From positions 1 to 23,880 of IMG/VR virus record IMGVR_UViG_3300030106_003224: a stretch of DNA of 23,880 bases; one strand, written 5' to 3'. Positions 12,837 to 20,270 of the stretch are shown one piece after another. A program made the translations under genes and the position numbers. This stretch comes from a virus. Every line of letters starts with the position of its first letter. The first letter of the stretch is position 1. A model generated the notes under the pieces. It did no database searches. It was not told the DNA's origin and worked only from the letters and a program-made list of their open reading frames with translations.

Positions 12837-15800
12837 TGGCAGTTCGATTTTTAGAGGAAGAACCTATCCAACCAAAGGTAAGATTTTTAGAGGAAGAACC
12901 TAAAAAGAGCAGGGTAAAATTCTTAGAAGAAGACCCTACCGTTGGTGAAATAGGCACTGGACTAGCCGCTGAGGTTGCTATAGGAGAAGGAGCAAAGTAT
13001 ACAGGTACTCTTGCCGGGGCTTCTATAGCTGGACCAGCAGGTGCGCTTGGTGGCTACATTGTAGGTGGTATTAGTGGTGGTATCACAGGAAGTATAGCTG
13101 CACAAAGAATTGAAGGCAGAGACGATATATCTTGGGGTCGTGTAGTTGCTGATTCCCTAATAAACTTGATTCCTGGTGGACTAGGAAAGGCTGGAAAAGG
13201 AGCAAAGATAATACCTAAACTAGCCAAGGGAGGAGCCATTAGAGGCACAGAGGGTGCTGTTATAGCAACAGTAGGAGGTCAAGTAGAGAAGGGTATAGAA
13301 GAGGGAGAACTACTGACTCTAGACGAAGTAGCCACACTCGCTGGAACAGGTGCTGCGCTAGGCTTAGGACTAGGTGCTTCTGGAGAAGTCTTGAAGAAGT
13401 CTTACAGCAAGTTTGCAGGTAAAAGTGACAACTTTCTCAACAAGGCTTACAATGATGGTGATCCAGATGCTACCGCGCTAGTTGAGTCTATTGCTGGAGA
13501 AAATCCAACAGGTCGAGGAGAGCGAAACTTCAAAATGTTGGGGGCAAAGTTATCACCTGCTACTACACTAGGTCCACGAGTTAATGAAGAAACAAATGCG
13601 GCAATAGCAAAGGCTAGGGCTAGATTGGATACAGCTTCAACTGTTAGGAATCAAATCAATCAACAGACTAAGGATTTTACTCAAGAGCAAAGAGATCGTT
13701 TAGATGATTACATATTCAATAGGACTAGCCAGATACCAGAAGAGGCACAAGGGCTGAAAAGCGTTCTTGATGATGCTAGAAGCCAGATTGATGAGTATCA
13801 GAACACAATACTCAATCTATACAAAGAGGGTCGCATCGAATTAAACGACTATGTGGCTAATAAGATACAGAAGAGTGTTAATTCAAAGGATTATTTTACA
13901 AGGGAATATAGGTTCTACGAAGACCCTAGTTATGTGCCAAGTCCTAAGGCAACTAGCGAACTAAGAAGTAGATTATCCAGAGATGGAATGGACGATGAGT
14001 CTATTGATGTATTCATTCGTGGCTTAGACGAAAACAGATACAATGCCGTTGAACTAATGAACCATATTGCTGGTGCTACTAGTGGTAGCAAGCGAGTGTT
14101 TAGAAAACGTAAACTAGACGAATCCCCAGAGTTACGGAAATATTTAGGTGAATACGAAGAAGCTGGTGAGCGTATGTTTGGAACTCTTTCAAGGCTAGGT
14201 AAAATAGCCGCACAAGAGGAGGCGAATAAATCTATCACAGAGCAGATAGTAAAAAATAATCTAGGTCGTGTAGTTCGATCTGCGTCTGAGGACACAGGAG
14301 ATTTGGTTCCCCTTTTCATACGGGGCAGACAGCAAACCGTTGGAGACTCTTTGGTTGTAAGAAACAAGAGAGTAAATAAATATGAAGCACCAGATGGCAA
14401 TAGGTTTGATACAATCAAGGAAGCCACTGACGCGGGGTTTAACAAGCAACAACTCAAGAAGATCAATAGGCAAGCCATAAAGGTTCGCAGACCAGGGCAA
14501 GCAGTTTATGTTCCTAGAGAGGTAAATGAAGCCCTAGATCAATACTTTTCAACTGGTAGCCAGAGAGATGGAACTTCTATGATGCAATCTGTCTTAGCTA
14601 AGGTTTTGTCTACCACAACCGCAGGGGCTAAGTTTGTCAGAGTGCCTCTAAATGCTGCATCTTATCCAGTTCAGTTTGTTGGTAATGCTGTCATGGTAGC
14701 AGGGCAAGGTATGAATCCATTCAATGGGTGGAGACGCGGCTTTGGTATTGCGCTAAACGAAGTAAACAAAAAGGGCATAACAAAAGGTAAATACTCAATC
14801 AAGGAGATCAATCGACTGAAGGAGTTAGACCTAGTAGACCAAGGCGTTGTAGCCGGTGATATAAGAGACGGGTTTAAGAATGGAGTTCTACCTAAGCCTT
14901 TTAGCAAGTTAACAGATTACTTTGGAAAGGCGTATAATGTTTTTGATACCGCACAACGTATATCTGTGTTTGAGAACTACAAAGGTTTTCTTAAAAGGAA
15001 TATCCCCGAAGATCAGTATAGTAAACTAACAACTAAGCAAGTAGAAGATATAGCTGCCTTCTTAACAAACTCTACATACCAGAACTACGGACGAATCAAC
15101 AAGAACCTAAGAACTCTATCTCGATACGGTATACTGAACGAGTTTGCTGCCTTCAATCTTGAGCAGATGAGAACAATATACAACCAAGGCCGTATGGCTA
15201 AGAAGATGATAGATGGTTCGTTCTCTGATGAAATGGCAAGGACATACGGAATAACTCTGAGCAAAGATGCTATGAGAACCGAAGGTCTTAAACGTGTTGC
15301 GGCACTATCAAGTGTATTGGCTCTTGGTTCAGCAGGGGTATCACAACTTAATAAGGCGGGTGGCGTAAACGACGAGGATGAAAAGTTTATTAGAGATTTT
15401 GGTCTAGCCCGTTGGGAAAGAGATCAAGGCTTACACATTCGCAGGGACGGAAACAAATTATCTTTGGCAAACCTAAGTTATCAGATACCGTCCATTGAAC
15501 TAACATCTGTTCTTGATGCTGCTCTGCGGGGCGATGATTTTCAATCGGCGGCTGGAGACGCTATCGAGGCTGCTTGGAGCAAGTTTGGTGGAGACTTAAC
15601 TATCAATCTGAAGAATCTAGTTGCTTCAGTAAGCAACACAGATTTAAACACAGGTAAGGCTATTAGCAATGAGATGGGTCTAAGGAAGGCTCTAGGTTTG
15701 ATAGAGTATTACTTTGCTGAAAACTTTACACCAGGAACAGTTAGAGACTTAAAGTCTTTGGATGACAGAACTTCCATAGAGAACACGCTAAGATATACAC

Positions 15801-16318
15801 TGGGTTATCGCTCAAGAAACACAACCATTGACGAGGGCATTGGATATAAACTTAGAAGCTTAGGTAAATCACTGAAGAACATACGATCTGCATACGCTGG
15901 CGATACTAGTAGAATGGATTCCGTAGAGGATGCTTATAATAAAAACAACGCAGTCTACCGCAGGAACATGGAGGTTCTTGTGAACTTTGCCAATGAAGCC
16001 AAGGCTTTTGGTTCAAGGAACCCAGACTCTGGCCTGACCGAAGAAAAGATAAGTTCTCTGATGAAGAAGGCTGGGCTAAACGTAAGCCAAGTCAATGATG
16101 CAATGTCTGGCAATGTAACAGATATGCCAATATTCGTATCCTTGGGCGAACGAAAGAAAGAAGATAAGTTAAGAAGATACGTTGAACTTGGAGAAAGAAT
16201 GAGTCCACGAACTCTTACAATAATGCTTCAAAGAGACTTCGATGATAAAAAGATCAAGCGAGCAGACATACAGAGAATCATGAGGACTATAGAGGCTAGA
16301 AAAGCCTTCTCTCAATAA
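12836..16318 (+). CDS. Large internal virion / DNA-ejection-type protein
   Basis: The product has 1160 residues. The N-terminus has three repeats of V-R/K-F-L-E-E-E/D-P at residues 3-10, 15-22 and 27-34. Residues ~37-190 are glycine/alanine-rich hydrophobic helices (AGASIAGPAGALGGYIVGGI, LINLIPGGLGKAGKGAK, GTGAALGLGLGASGE), suited to inserting into membranes. The remaining ~950 residues are charged, helical and without transglycosylase or peptidase motifs that I can see. Size, position as last late gene and membrane-active segments fit podovirus internal proteins (T7 gp15/gp16-like role) that leave the capsid with DNA and bridge the envelope. Family homology is not claimed. Confidence 0.6.
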   Translation: MAVRFLEEEPIQPKVRFLEEEPKKSRVKFLEEDPTVGEIGTGLAAEVAIGEGAKYTGTLAGASIAGPAGALGGYIVGGISGGITGSIAAQRIEGRDDISWGRVVADSLINLIPGGLGKAGKGAKIIPKLAKGGAIRGTEGAVIATVGGQVEKGIEEGELLTLDEVATLAGTGAALGLGLGASGEVLKKSYSKFAGKSDNFLNKAYNDGDPDATALVESIAGENPTGRGERNFKMLGAKLSPATTLGPRVNEETNAAIAKARARLDTASTVRNQINQQTKDFTQEQRDRLDDYIFNRTSQIPEEAQGLKSVLDDARSQIDEYQNTILNLYKEGRIELNDYVANKIQKSVNSKDYFTREYRFYEDPSYVPSPKATSELRSRLSRDGMDDESIDVFIRGLDENRYNAVELMNHIAGATSGSKRVFRKRKLDESPELRKYLGEYEEAGERMFGTLSRLGKIAAQEEANKSITEQIVKNNLGRVVRSASEDTGDLVPLFIRGRQQTVGDSLVVRNKRVNKYEAPDGNRFDTIKEATDAGFNKQQLKKINRQAIKVRRPGQAVYVPREVNEALDQYFSTGSQRDGTSMMQSVLAKVLSTTTAGAKFVRVPLNAASYPVQFVGNAVMVAGQGMNPFNGWRRGFGIALNEVNKKGITKGKYSIKEINRLKELDLVDQGVVAGDIRDGFKNGVLPKPFSKLTDYFGKAYNVFDTAQRISVFENYKGFLKRNIPEDQYSKLTTKQVEDIAAFLTNSTYQNYGRINKNLRTLSRYGILNEFAAFNLEQMRTIYNQGRMAKKMIDGSFSDEMARTYGITLSKDAMRTEGLKRVAALSSVLALGSAGVSQLNKAGGVNDEDEKFIRDFGLARWERDQGLHIRRDGNKLSLANLSYQIPSIELTSVLDAALRGDDFQSAAGDAIEAAWSKFGGDLTINLKNLVASVSNTDLNTGKAISNEMGLRKALGLIEYYFAENFTPGTVRDLKSLDDRTSIENTLRYTLGYRSRNTTIDEGIGYKLRSLGKSLKNIRSAYAGDTSRMDSVEDAYNKNNAVYRRNMEVLVNFANEAKAFGSRNPDSGLTEEKISSLMKKAGLNVSQVNDAMSGNVTDMPIFVSLGERKKEDKLRRYVELGERMSPRTLTIMLQRDFDDKKIKRADIQRIMRTIEARKAFSQ

Positions 16319-16319
16319 A

Positions 16320-16385
16320 TGGTGGAGATGGGAGGAGTTGAACCCCCGTCTCTGGCACTAGCCAGATCGATAACCCTGCATCCCC
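16320..16385 (-). ncRNA. tRNA-like structure resembling the tmRNA tRNA-like domain
   Basis: On the - strand, 66 nt begin GGGGATG and end CATCTCC-A-CCA. The ends pair as a 7-bp acceptor stem (6 Watson-Crick, one G-U) with discriminator A and an encoded CCA. A 5-bp T stem with one G-U closes a canonical TTCAACT loop. The segment after the acceptor (CAGGGTTATCGA) resembles the tmRNA D-loop (consensus near GG.TTCGA, with one extra base) and has no D stem. In place of anticodon arm or tmRNA body is a 6-bp hairpin, TCTGGC-TAGT-GCCAGA. No usable anticodon loop exists. It lies in the 3' region of the replication transcript, right where the two gene blocks converge. A degenerate tRNA or an attachment-site remnant are alternatives. 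Confidence 0.55.
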
Positions 16386-16400
16386 TTGAAGTAAAATGGT

Positions 16401-16477
16401 GTCAGCGTCGTGGTTGGAAGGCTGGCTGACGGCAACCCTATATAGGCAGTAAAGAACCTTTCCGGAGCACTCACGAC
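16401..16477 (-). other. Possible H-type pseudoknot upstream of the tRNA-like structure
   Basis: On the - strand, GTCGTG (16477-16472) can pair with CACGAC (16412-16407), and GTCAGC (16430-16425) with GCTGAC (16406-16401). The order of the four arms (stem 1 left, stem 2 left, stem 1 right, stem 2 right) is that of a pseudoknot, and the two right arms are directly adjacent, allowing coaxial stacking. Each stem has 6 Watson-Crick pairs. The 41-nt first loop is long. tmRNAs also combine pseudoknots with a tRNA-like domain, but no tag reading frame is seen here. Confidence 0.35.
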
Positions 16478-16507
16478 TTACTCTTTGTGTACTTATGAAC
16501 AACAAAG

Positions 16508-16705
16508 TTATTCTCGCTCTTCTGCGTTAGATAAGAGACGATGTTGAAGCATATCAATCTTCTTTTTTAAATTTTCTATATCTTGGTTTAGTCTTTCATT
16601 CTGGTTAGTCAGAGCCTCGCATGATTTAGTCATAGCATCTAAGCCTTTTGCCAGAATTACTTCAGAGTTAACATTGTATACGGATGGAGTTTTTGTTTGT
16701 TGCAT
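16508..16705 (-). CDS. 65-residue coiled-coil protein
   Basis: The product has an N-terminal 'MQQTKTPSVYNVNSEVILAK' and then a long helix with heptad-like leucines/isoleucines (LTNQNERLNQDIENLKKKIDML) ending NAEERE. A dimeric coiled coil is likely. It starts directly behind the TAA stop of the next upstream gene (no gap), so coupled expression is expected. It is the last protein gene of the replication-side block. No function is recognised. Confidence 0.55.
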   Translation of the reverse strand: MQQTKTPSVYNVNSEVILAKGLDAMTKSCEALTNQNERLNQDIENLKKKIDMLQHRLLSNAEERE

Positions 16706-16927
16706 TTATTTATTATGTGAAATTGATTGCCACTTGCCTGGGTCTTGCTCGATCCACTCAAACAGATATGAGAGATCATCGCTAGACAAAGGTTCGTCAG
16801 ACTCAAGATAATATATACCCCTGACCTCTGGGTCACGTGATGAGGGTGCGTCAGCTTCAAACTCTACAATGACATTGGTTATGCTGCCAGCGTAGTTGTC
16901 CATTTCTAGTTTGTGTTCATACATCAT
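16706..16927 (-). CDS. 73-residue acidic protein, unknown
   Basis: The product begins MMYEHKLEMDNYAGSITN and contains 'EVRGIYYLESDEPLSSDDLSYLFEWIEQDPGKW'. It is acidic, with aromatic residues spaced as in a small alpha/beta fold. The start could be the first or second Met; both sit directly behind the metallophosphoesterase gene (11-base gap). The gap and upstream sequence contain no strong SD. Unknown family. Confidence 0.5.
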   Translation of the reverse strand: MMYEHKLEMDNYAGSITNVIVEFEADAPSSRDPEVRGIYYLESDEPLSSDDLSYLFEWIEQDPGKWQSISHNK

Positions 16928-16938
16928 GGTGGTATTTT

Positions 16939-17766
16939 TTAGATAAACATTGGTTCAAAGAAAGCAAGCTTGGGAGAGTATACTACACCACATCCAACGA
17001 TTGGTTTGGCGGCGTAAACACGCCCGTAGTTCATGGCAGGGTGATCGTGATCTACCCCACAGCCTACGTTCATGCCAAAAACAATATCGTCTTGATTGGC
17101 GTGGTAGTTGATGCCAGCTTGTGCGTGAAAATGACCCATCACTAGAGACTTGAACTGGGCTTGTGCATTTTTTAGAGCCGACATCTGGCCTCCCTTTTCC
17201 TTGTCTCCGTGCCTGTATATGACTCCATCAATTACTAGGTCTGTGAACCTAGGATGTATCGTCCACCCGTCAAGACCCCATAATGTTTTGAAATTAAGTA
17301 TTACCTCTGGCGGTAGACCAACACTCTGTGCCTTACGCTCTGGCAGGGCTGAGTGATTACCCACGAGGTAGTCTACCTCTGGAAAAGCCCTGTGTAGTGC
17401 TCTAACCTGCTTGGCTGCCGCTACAAACTCGTCTGCTGCGCTAGGCATGGTTGGGTCTTTCTCGTGGAAGCTGATGGCGTTCCAGTCCACCAGGTCACCA
17501 ATGTGAACTACGCGTGTGCATCTATGCTTGTGGAAGATAGATAATAAAAATTCTATGTAGCCGCTGTGCATGGCAGGGCAATGGGTATCTGCTATGACTA
17601 GGACTCGCTCTGTTCCTTGAGCGGATGGGATGGTAGCCTTGTATCGCCTAATCTTAGAACGCACAGCCTCTGCACTTGTTCCATAGTCTTGAGCGATTTG
17701 ATGGTAACTAAAACCTTCTAGATAGAGGTTATAGGCTTGCTTCTGTGTTAGGTTTTCGTGTGTCAT
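16939..17766 (-). CDS. HTH-metallophosphoesterase fusion
   Basis: The product has 275 residues from ATG 17766; a TTG at 17787 would add seven residues and overlap the helicase stop. Residues ~5-43 form a helix-turn-helix (LTQKQAYNLYLEGFSYHQIAQ, then SAEAVRSKIRRYK). From ~54 onward is a calcineurin-like phosphoesterase with the full metal set: D60-T-H62, G90-D91-x2-D94, G136-N137-H138, H186-G187-D188, and G211-H212-F-H214. Two divalent metals would be bound and phosphodiesters or phosphomonoesters hydrolysed. The HTH suggests DNA binding, so a nuclease or end-processing role in replication is possible. Context next to a DnaB helicase supports DNA metabolism; the substrate is unknown. Confidence 0.75.
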   Translation of the reverse strand: MTHENLTQKQAYNLYLEGFSYHQIAQDYGTSAEAVRSKIRRYKATIPSAQGTERVLVIADTHCPAMHSGYIEFLLSIFHKHRCTRVVHIGDLVDWNAISFHEKDPTMPSAADEFVAAAKQVRALHRAFPEVDYLVGNHSALPERKAQSVGLPPEVILNFKTLWGLDGWTIHPRFTDLVIDGVIYRHGDKEKGGQMSALKNAQAQFKSLVMGHFHAQAGINYHANQDDIVFGMNVGCGVDHDHPAMNYGRVYAAKPIVGCGVVYSPKLAFFEPMFI

Positions 17767-17783
17767 ACTTATGATTGTGAGAG

Positions 17784-19097
17784 TCAACTAAATCTGCCGA
17801 TGTGGTTTTGAAAGACAAACTTACCATACTGGTCTCGCTGACCTTCACGCTGCTTTGCTATATTGTATTTGATAGATATGTGTGTGCCGTGAACAGGATC
17901 ATTGTAGACAGTGGCTTCTTTCGTATCTGAGCCGTCAGGCCATAGCAAGAGAATAATGTCTGCGTCGTTTTCAATGTCTCCAGAGTCTTTCAAGTCATAT
18001 AGTGTAATACCTGTCTCTCGCTTGGCTCCCTCTCTGTTTACTTGTGCTAACAGTATAACAGGTAGGTCTAACTCCATAGCCATAAGTTTTATCTGGTGAC
18101 TAACCTCTGCGATGCCGTCATGCTTCTTTAATTTAATATTCCAAGGGACAAGTTGCAGGTAGTCTATCACAATCCATTCAATTTTATGCTTACGCTTATA
18201 CATACGAGCACGCGACCTAAGTTCATCAACATTCCTAACGTAGTGCTCTGTAAATATAGGTGCGTTCTCTACCCTGTCAGTAGCATCCCAGACTCGCTTT
18301 TGTTTCTCTTCAGACAGTACACGGTCTTGGAACTGGTTAAGGTTCACGGCAGAACAAGTCTGTATCATACGCTTTGCCAGAATCTTGGCTTGCATCTCAA
18401 AGGAGAAGTATAGACCCGGCTTACTATGTGTTACACCGTTCTGTAAGGCTATGTTTAGGGCGATACAAGTCTTACCGCAGGAGGTAGGAGCCGCAACAAC
18501 CATTACCTCTCCGTTGGCTATACCACCCGCACTAAGCTTTTCGTCTAGCTGTTTAATCCTAGTTGGTAGAGCGAAGGTATCGTAAGTCCCCTCCTCCATC
18601 TTCTTGAAGTCCTCGCGCAAAGACTCAGCGGCTACTCTAATTGACGAGTCAGTAGTGGAGTTGTTATCTAGGGTAGCGGTGACAGCCCTTTCAATGTCAG
18701 CAATGATTATGTCTGGGTCTTGGTTTTCTCTTGCTGATTCAATGGCGATGCGAGAGGTGCGAATAATCTGACGTAACTTAGACTTCTCTTTTATAATCTT
18801 GGCATAGCTTCCTATTTGCATAGAACTACTAGCCTGATTCTGTATATGCATGATGGTGCTCAGTCCACCTGCTTCTCTGTCTGTCCCTTCACGCTTTAGT
18901 AACTCATCAAGGTCGAGTTCAGAGAATTCTTGACCAGCAGAGCATAACTTAGATATAGCTTTGAAGATTATTTTGTTAGAGTTGCCGTAGAAATCGTCTG
19001 CGTTGACAATGGTGCTGATGCTATCGTAAGCAGCATTATCTAGTAGGCAACAGGCTAACAAAGCCTCTTCTGCTTCTAAGTTATGAGGTTGATCCAT
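17784..19097 (-). CDS. DnaB-type replicative helicase
   Basis: The product has 437 residues, the usual DnaB size. The N-terminal domain has 'NLEAEEALLACCLLDNAAYD' (6-25). The RecA-like domain carries Walker A APTSCGKT (203-210), Walker B WIVIDYLQL (308-316), 'LLAQVNREGAKR' (349-360), the 'LKDSGDIENDADII' segment (369-382) and a basic 'KQREGQRDQYG' (415-425) where the arginine finger lies. It should form hexamers that unwind the fork with 5'-3' polarity and may recruit primase; no primase domain is fused. The 5' end overlaps the DUF5664 gene by 17 bases. Complete, with no missing motif. Confidence 0.93.
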   Translation of the reverse strand: MDQPHNLEAEEALLACCLLDNAAYDSISTIVNADDFYGNSNKIIFKAISKLCSAGQEFSELDLDELLKREGTDREAGGLSTIMHIQNQASSSMQIGSYAKIIKEKSKLRQIIRTSRIAIESARENQDPDIIIADIERAVTATLDNNSTTDSSIRVAAESLREDFKKMEEGTYDTFALPTRIKQLDEKLSAGGIANGEVMVVAAPTSCGKTCIALNIALQNGVTHSKPGLYFSFEMQAKILAKRMIQTCSAVNLNQFQDRVLSEEKQKRVWDATDRVENAPIFTEHYVRNVDELRSRARMYKRKHKIEWIVIDYLQLVPWNIKLKKHDGIAEVSHQIKLMAMELDLPVILLAQVNREGAKRETGITLYDLKDSGDIENDADIILLLWPDGSDTKEATVYNDPVHGTHISIKYNIAKQREGQRDQYGKFVFQNHIGRFS

Positions 19098-19473
19098 TCT
19101 TTTCTATAATCTTAATAGCTTCTTTGTTTAGTTCTGATACGATGTTGGGAGTAGGTTCTGGCCTATCATCGATCCAGTTGCCTCTCATGATTGAATCCCT
19201 TAGAACGGCAAGACCTGTTATGGCGTGAGAGATGTGGTGTAGTCCAGAGTCTGGGTCATTGTCCTCTCCTTCATACCACGCCGCTAGGTGACGAAAGGCA
19301 GCGTCATAGTATACGGAACCCCTGACACCTGCTTCACGCCAGTTAAACCTGCCATACTTCAAGTCTCCGTGTAGCTTCACAAGCCCTGCTTCAAGGAGCA
19401 CGTTAGCCGGCATACCTGATAACGGCACCTTCTTTATGCCACAAGCATCCTTTGGGTTAGTTTTCTTAACCAT
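19081..19473 (-). CDS. DUF5664-type putative dATP/dGTP diphosphohydrolase
   Basis: From ATG 19473 the product has 130 residues; an upstream frame-open start at 19491 would lie inside the terminator hairpin and is less likely. The pattern 'TNPKDACGIKKVPLSGMPANVLLEAGLVKLHGDLKYGRFNWRE' followed by 'YYDAAFRHLAAWYEGEDNDPDSGLHHISHAITGLAVLRDS' is the DUF5664 signature, a MazG-like phage family described as dATP/dGTP diphosphohydrolase. It would adjust purine nucleotide pools during replication. The E/D cluster (EGEDNDPDSGL) suits metal-dependent pyrophosphate release. The ATG nearly touches the T-run of the upstream terminator and has no SD. Confidence 0.8.
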   Translation of the reverse strand: MVKKTNPKDACGIKKVPLSGMPANVLLEAGLVKLHGDLKYGRFNWREAGVRGSVYYDAAFRHLAAWYEGEDNDPDSGLHHISHAITGLAVLRDSIMRGNWIDDRPEPTPNIVSELNKEAIKIIEKNGSTS

Positions 19474-19475
19474 TA

Positions 19476-19518
19476 TAAAATAAAGCCCCACCCCCGAAGG
19501 GGAAGGGCTAGCCCCATA
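19476..19518 (-). terminator. Intrinsic terminator between SSB-like and DUF5664 genes
   Basis: On the - strand a CCCC-TTCG-GGGG core (UUCG tetraloop) is extended by further CCC/GGG pairs with an internal mismatch, and is followed by CTTTATTTTAT. It lies directly after the SSB-like stop, with the ATG of the next gene (19473) at the end of the T-rich run. The + strand shows no T-run, so the terminator acts on leftward transcription. Confidence 0.75.
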
Positions 19519-19521
19519 TGC

Positions 19522-20220
19522 CTAGAAAGGGTTGGCAATGACTTCAGGCTCTGAGTAAGCAATGTCTAGCTCACTCTCTTCCTCGTCATCGTCTTCAGTG
19601 GGCTTGTCTACCTTGAGATAGGAGGATAAATATTCCTGCAATGTGCCATCCATCATGTCTGCTTTCAGAGCAGCCTCATTGGATAGTGTGTGAGATACAA
19701 TATTAAAGACTGGTCTGTTGTAACTTACAGCACCCTTGCGATCTTCGACTGCTTCGGTAACTGCTACAACAACGTCTCCTTCTAATGTATTGGAGCCACC
19801 AATCTTGTCTTCAAATTCAATCCATGCGGTAAGAGCACAGCCCTTGAGTTGAAAGTTAACAAGCTCGTAGCCCCCACCAATCTTAGCCATAGCGTAGACA
19901 GACTTGGTGAACTTAACTCCATGCACAGTCTTCACTTCAGACCAGATGCCAGTAGCGATGATACCGTCTTTGTTACGAAGAGTAAGTTTGTCTCCTACAG
20001 TATAGACTTCGTTAGCCCAGATTGCACTGTTCTTTCTATCGTCCCAGCCCTTGGCTGTGATGAGTTGGTCGAGGATGATGAACCCTGTGTCCTGTGGTAG
20101 TGTTTTAGACTCTTGGGCTTCTTTATCGTAAAACTCCCATGCGGAAGCTTGTGTGTTCCATTGAAGGAACTTGGTAGCAGGGTTTGAAGACCCTGTTGAT
20201 CTTGGTTTAGTTCTAGACAT
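19522..20220 (-). CDS. SSB-like single-stranded DNA-binding protein
   Basis: The product has 232 residues. The body is alpha/beta and OB-fold compatible: 'GFIILDQLITAKGWDDRKNSAIWANEVYTVGDKLTLRNK', then 'VKFTKSVYAMAKI' and 'ELVNFQLKGCALTAWIEF'. The C-terminal ~27 residues are strongly acidic (TEDDDEEESELD) and end in ANPF. An acidic tail with terminal -PF is the partner-binding tip of SSB proteins (E. coli ends in IPF; T7 gp2.5 has a similar acidic, aromatic end). It would coat ssDNA and recruit helicase and nucleases. No SD precedes the ATG; the leader is A-rich. Sequence family is not certain, but the tip and context are persuasive. Confidence 0.75.
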   Translation of the reverse strand: MSRTKPRSTGSSNPATKFLQWNTQASAWEFYDKEAQESKTLPQDTGFIILDQLITAKGWDDRKNSAIWANEVYTVGDKLTLRNKDGIIATGIWSEVKTVHGVKFTKSVYAMAKIGGGYELVNFQLKGCALTAWIEFEDKIGGSNTLEGDVVVAVTEAVEDRKGAVSYNRPVFNIVSHTLSNEAALKADMMDGTLQEYLSSYLKVDKPTEDDDEEESELDIAYSEPEVIANPF

Positions 20221-20270
20221 AATGTTATTGGTTTGTTATTTGTTGATGTTGAAGGATTGTAAATAGCGAA

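Noticed and set aside
13930-14478. 182-codon open frame on the - strand inside the 1160-residue gene
   Set aside because: It is fully antisense to a long, well-supported gene, has no RBS, and its composition (L/S/P-rich) is typical of the reverse of a K/E/R-rich reading frame.
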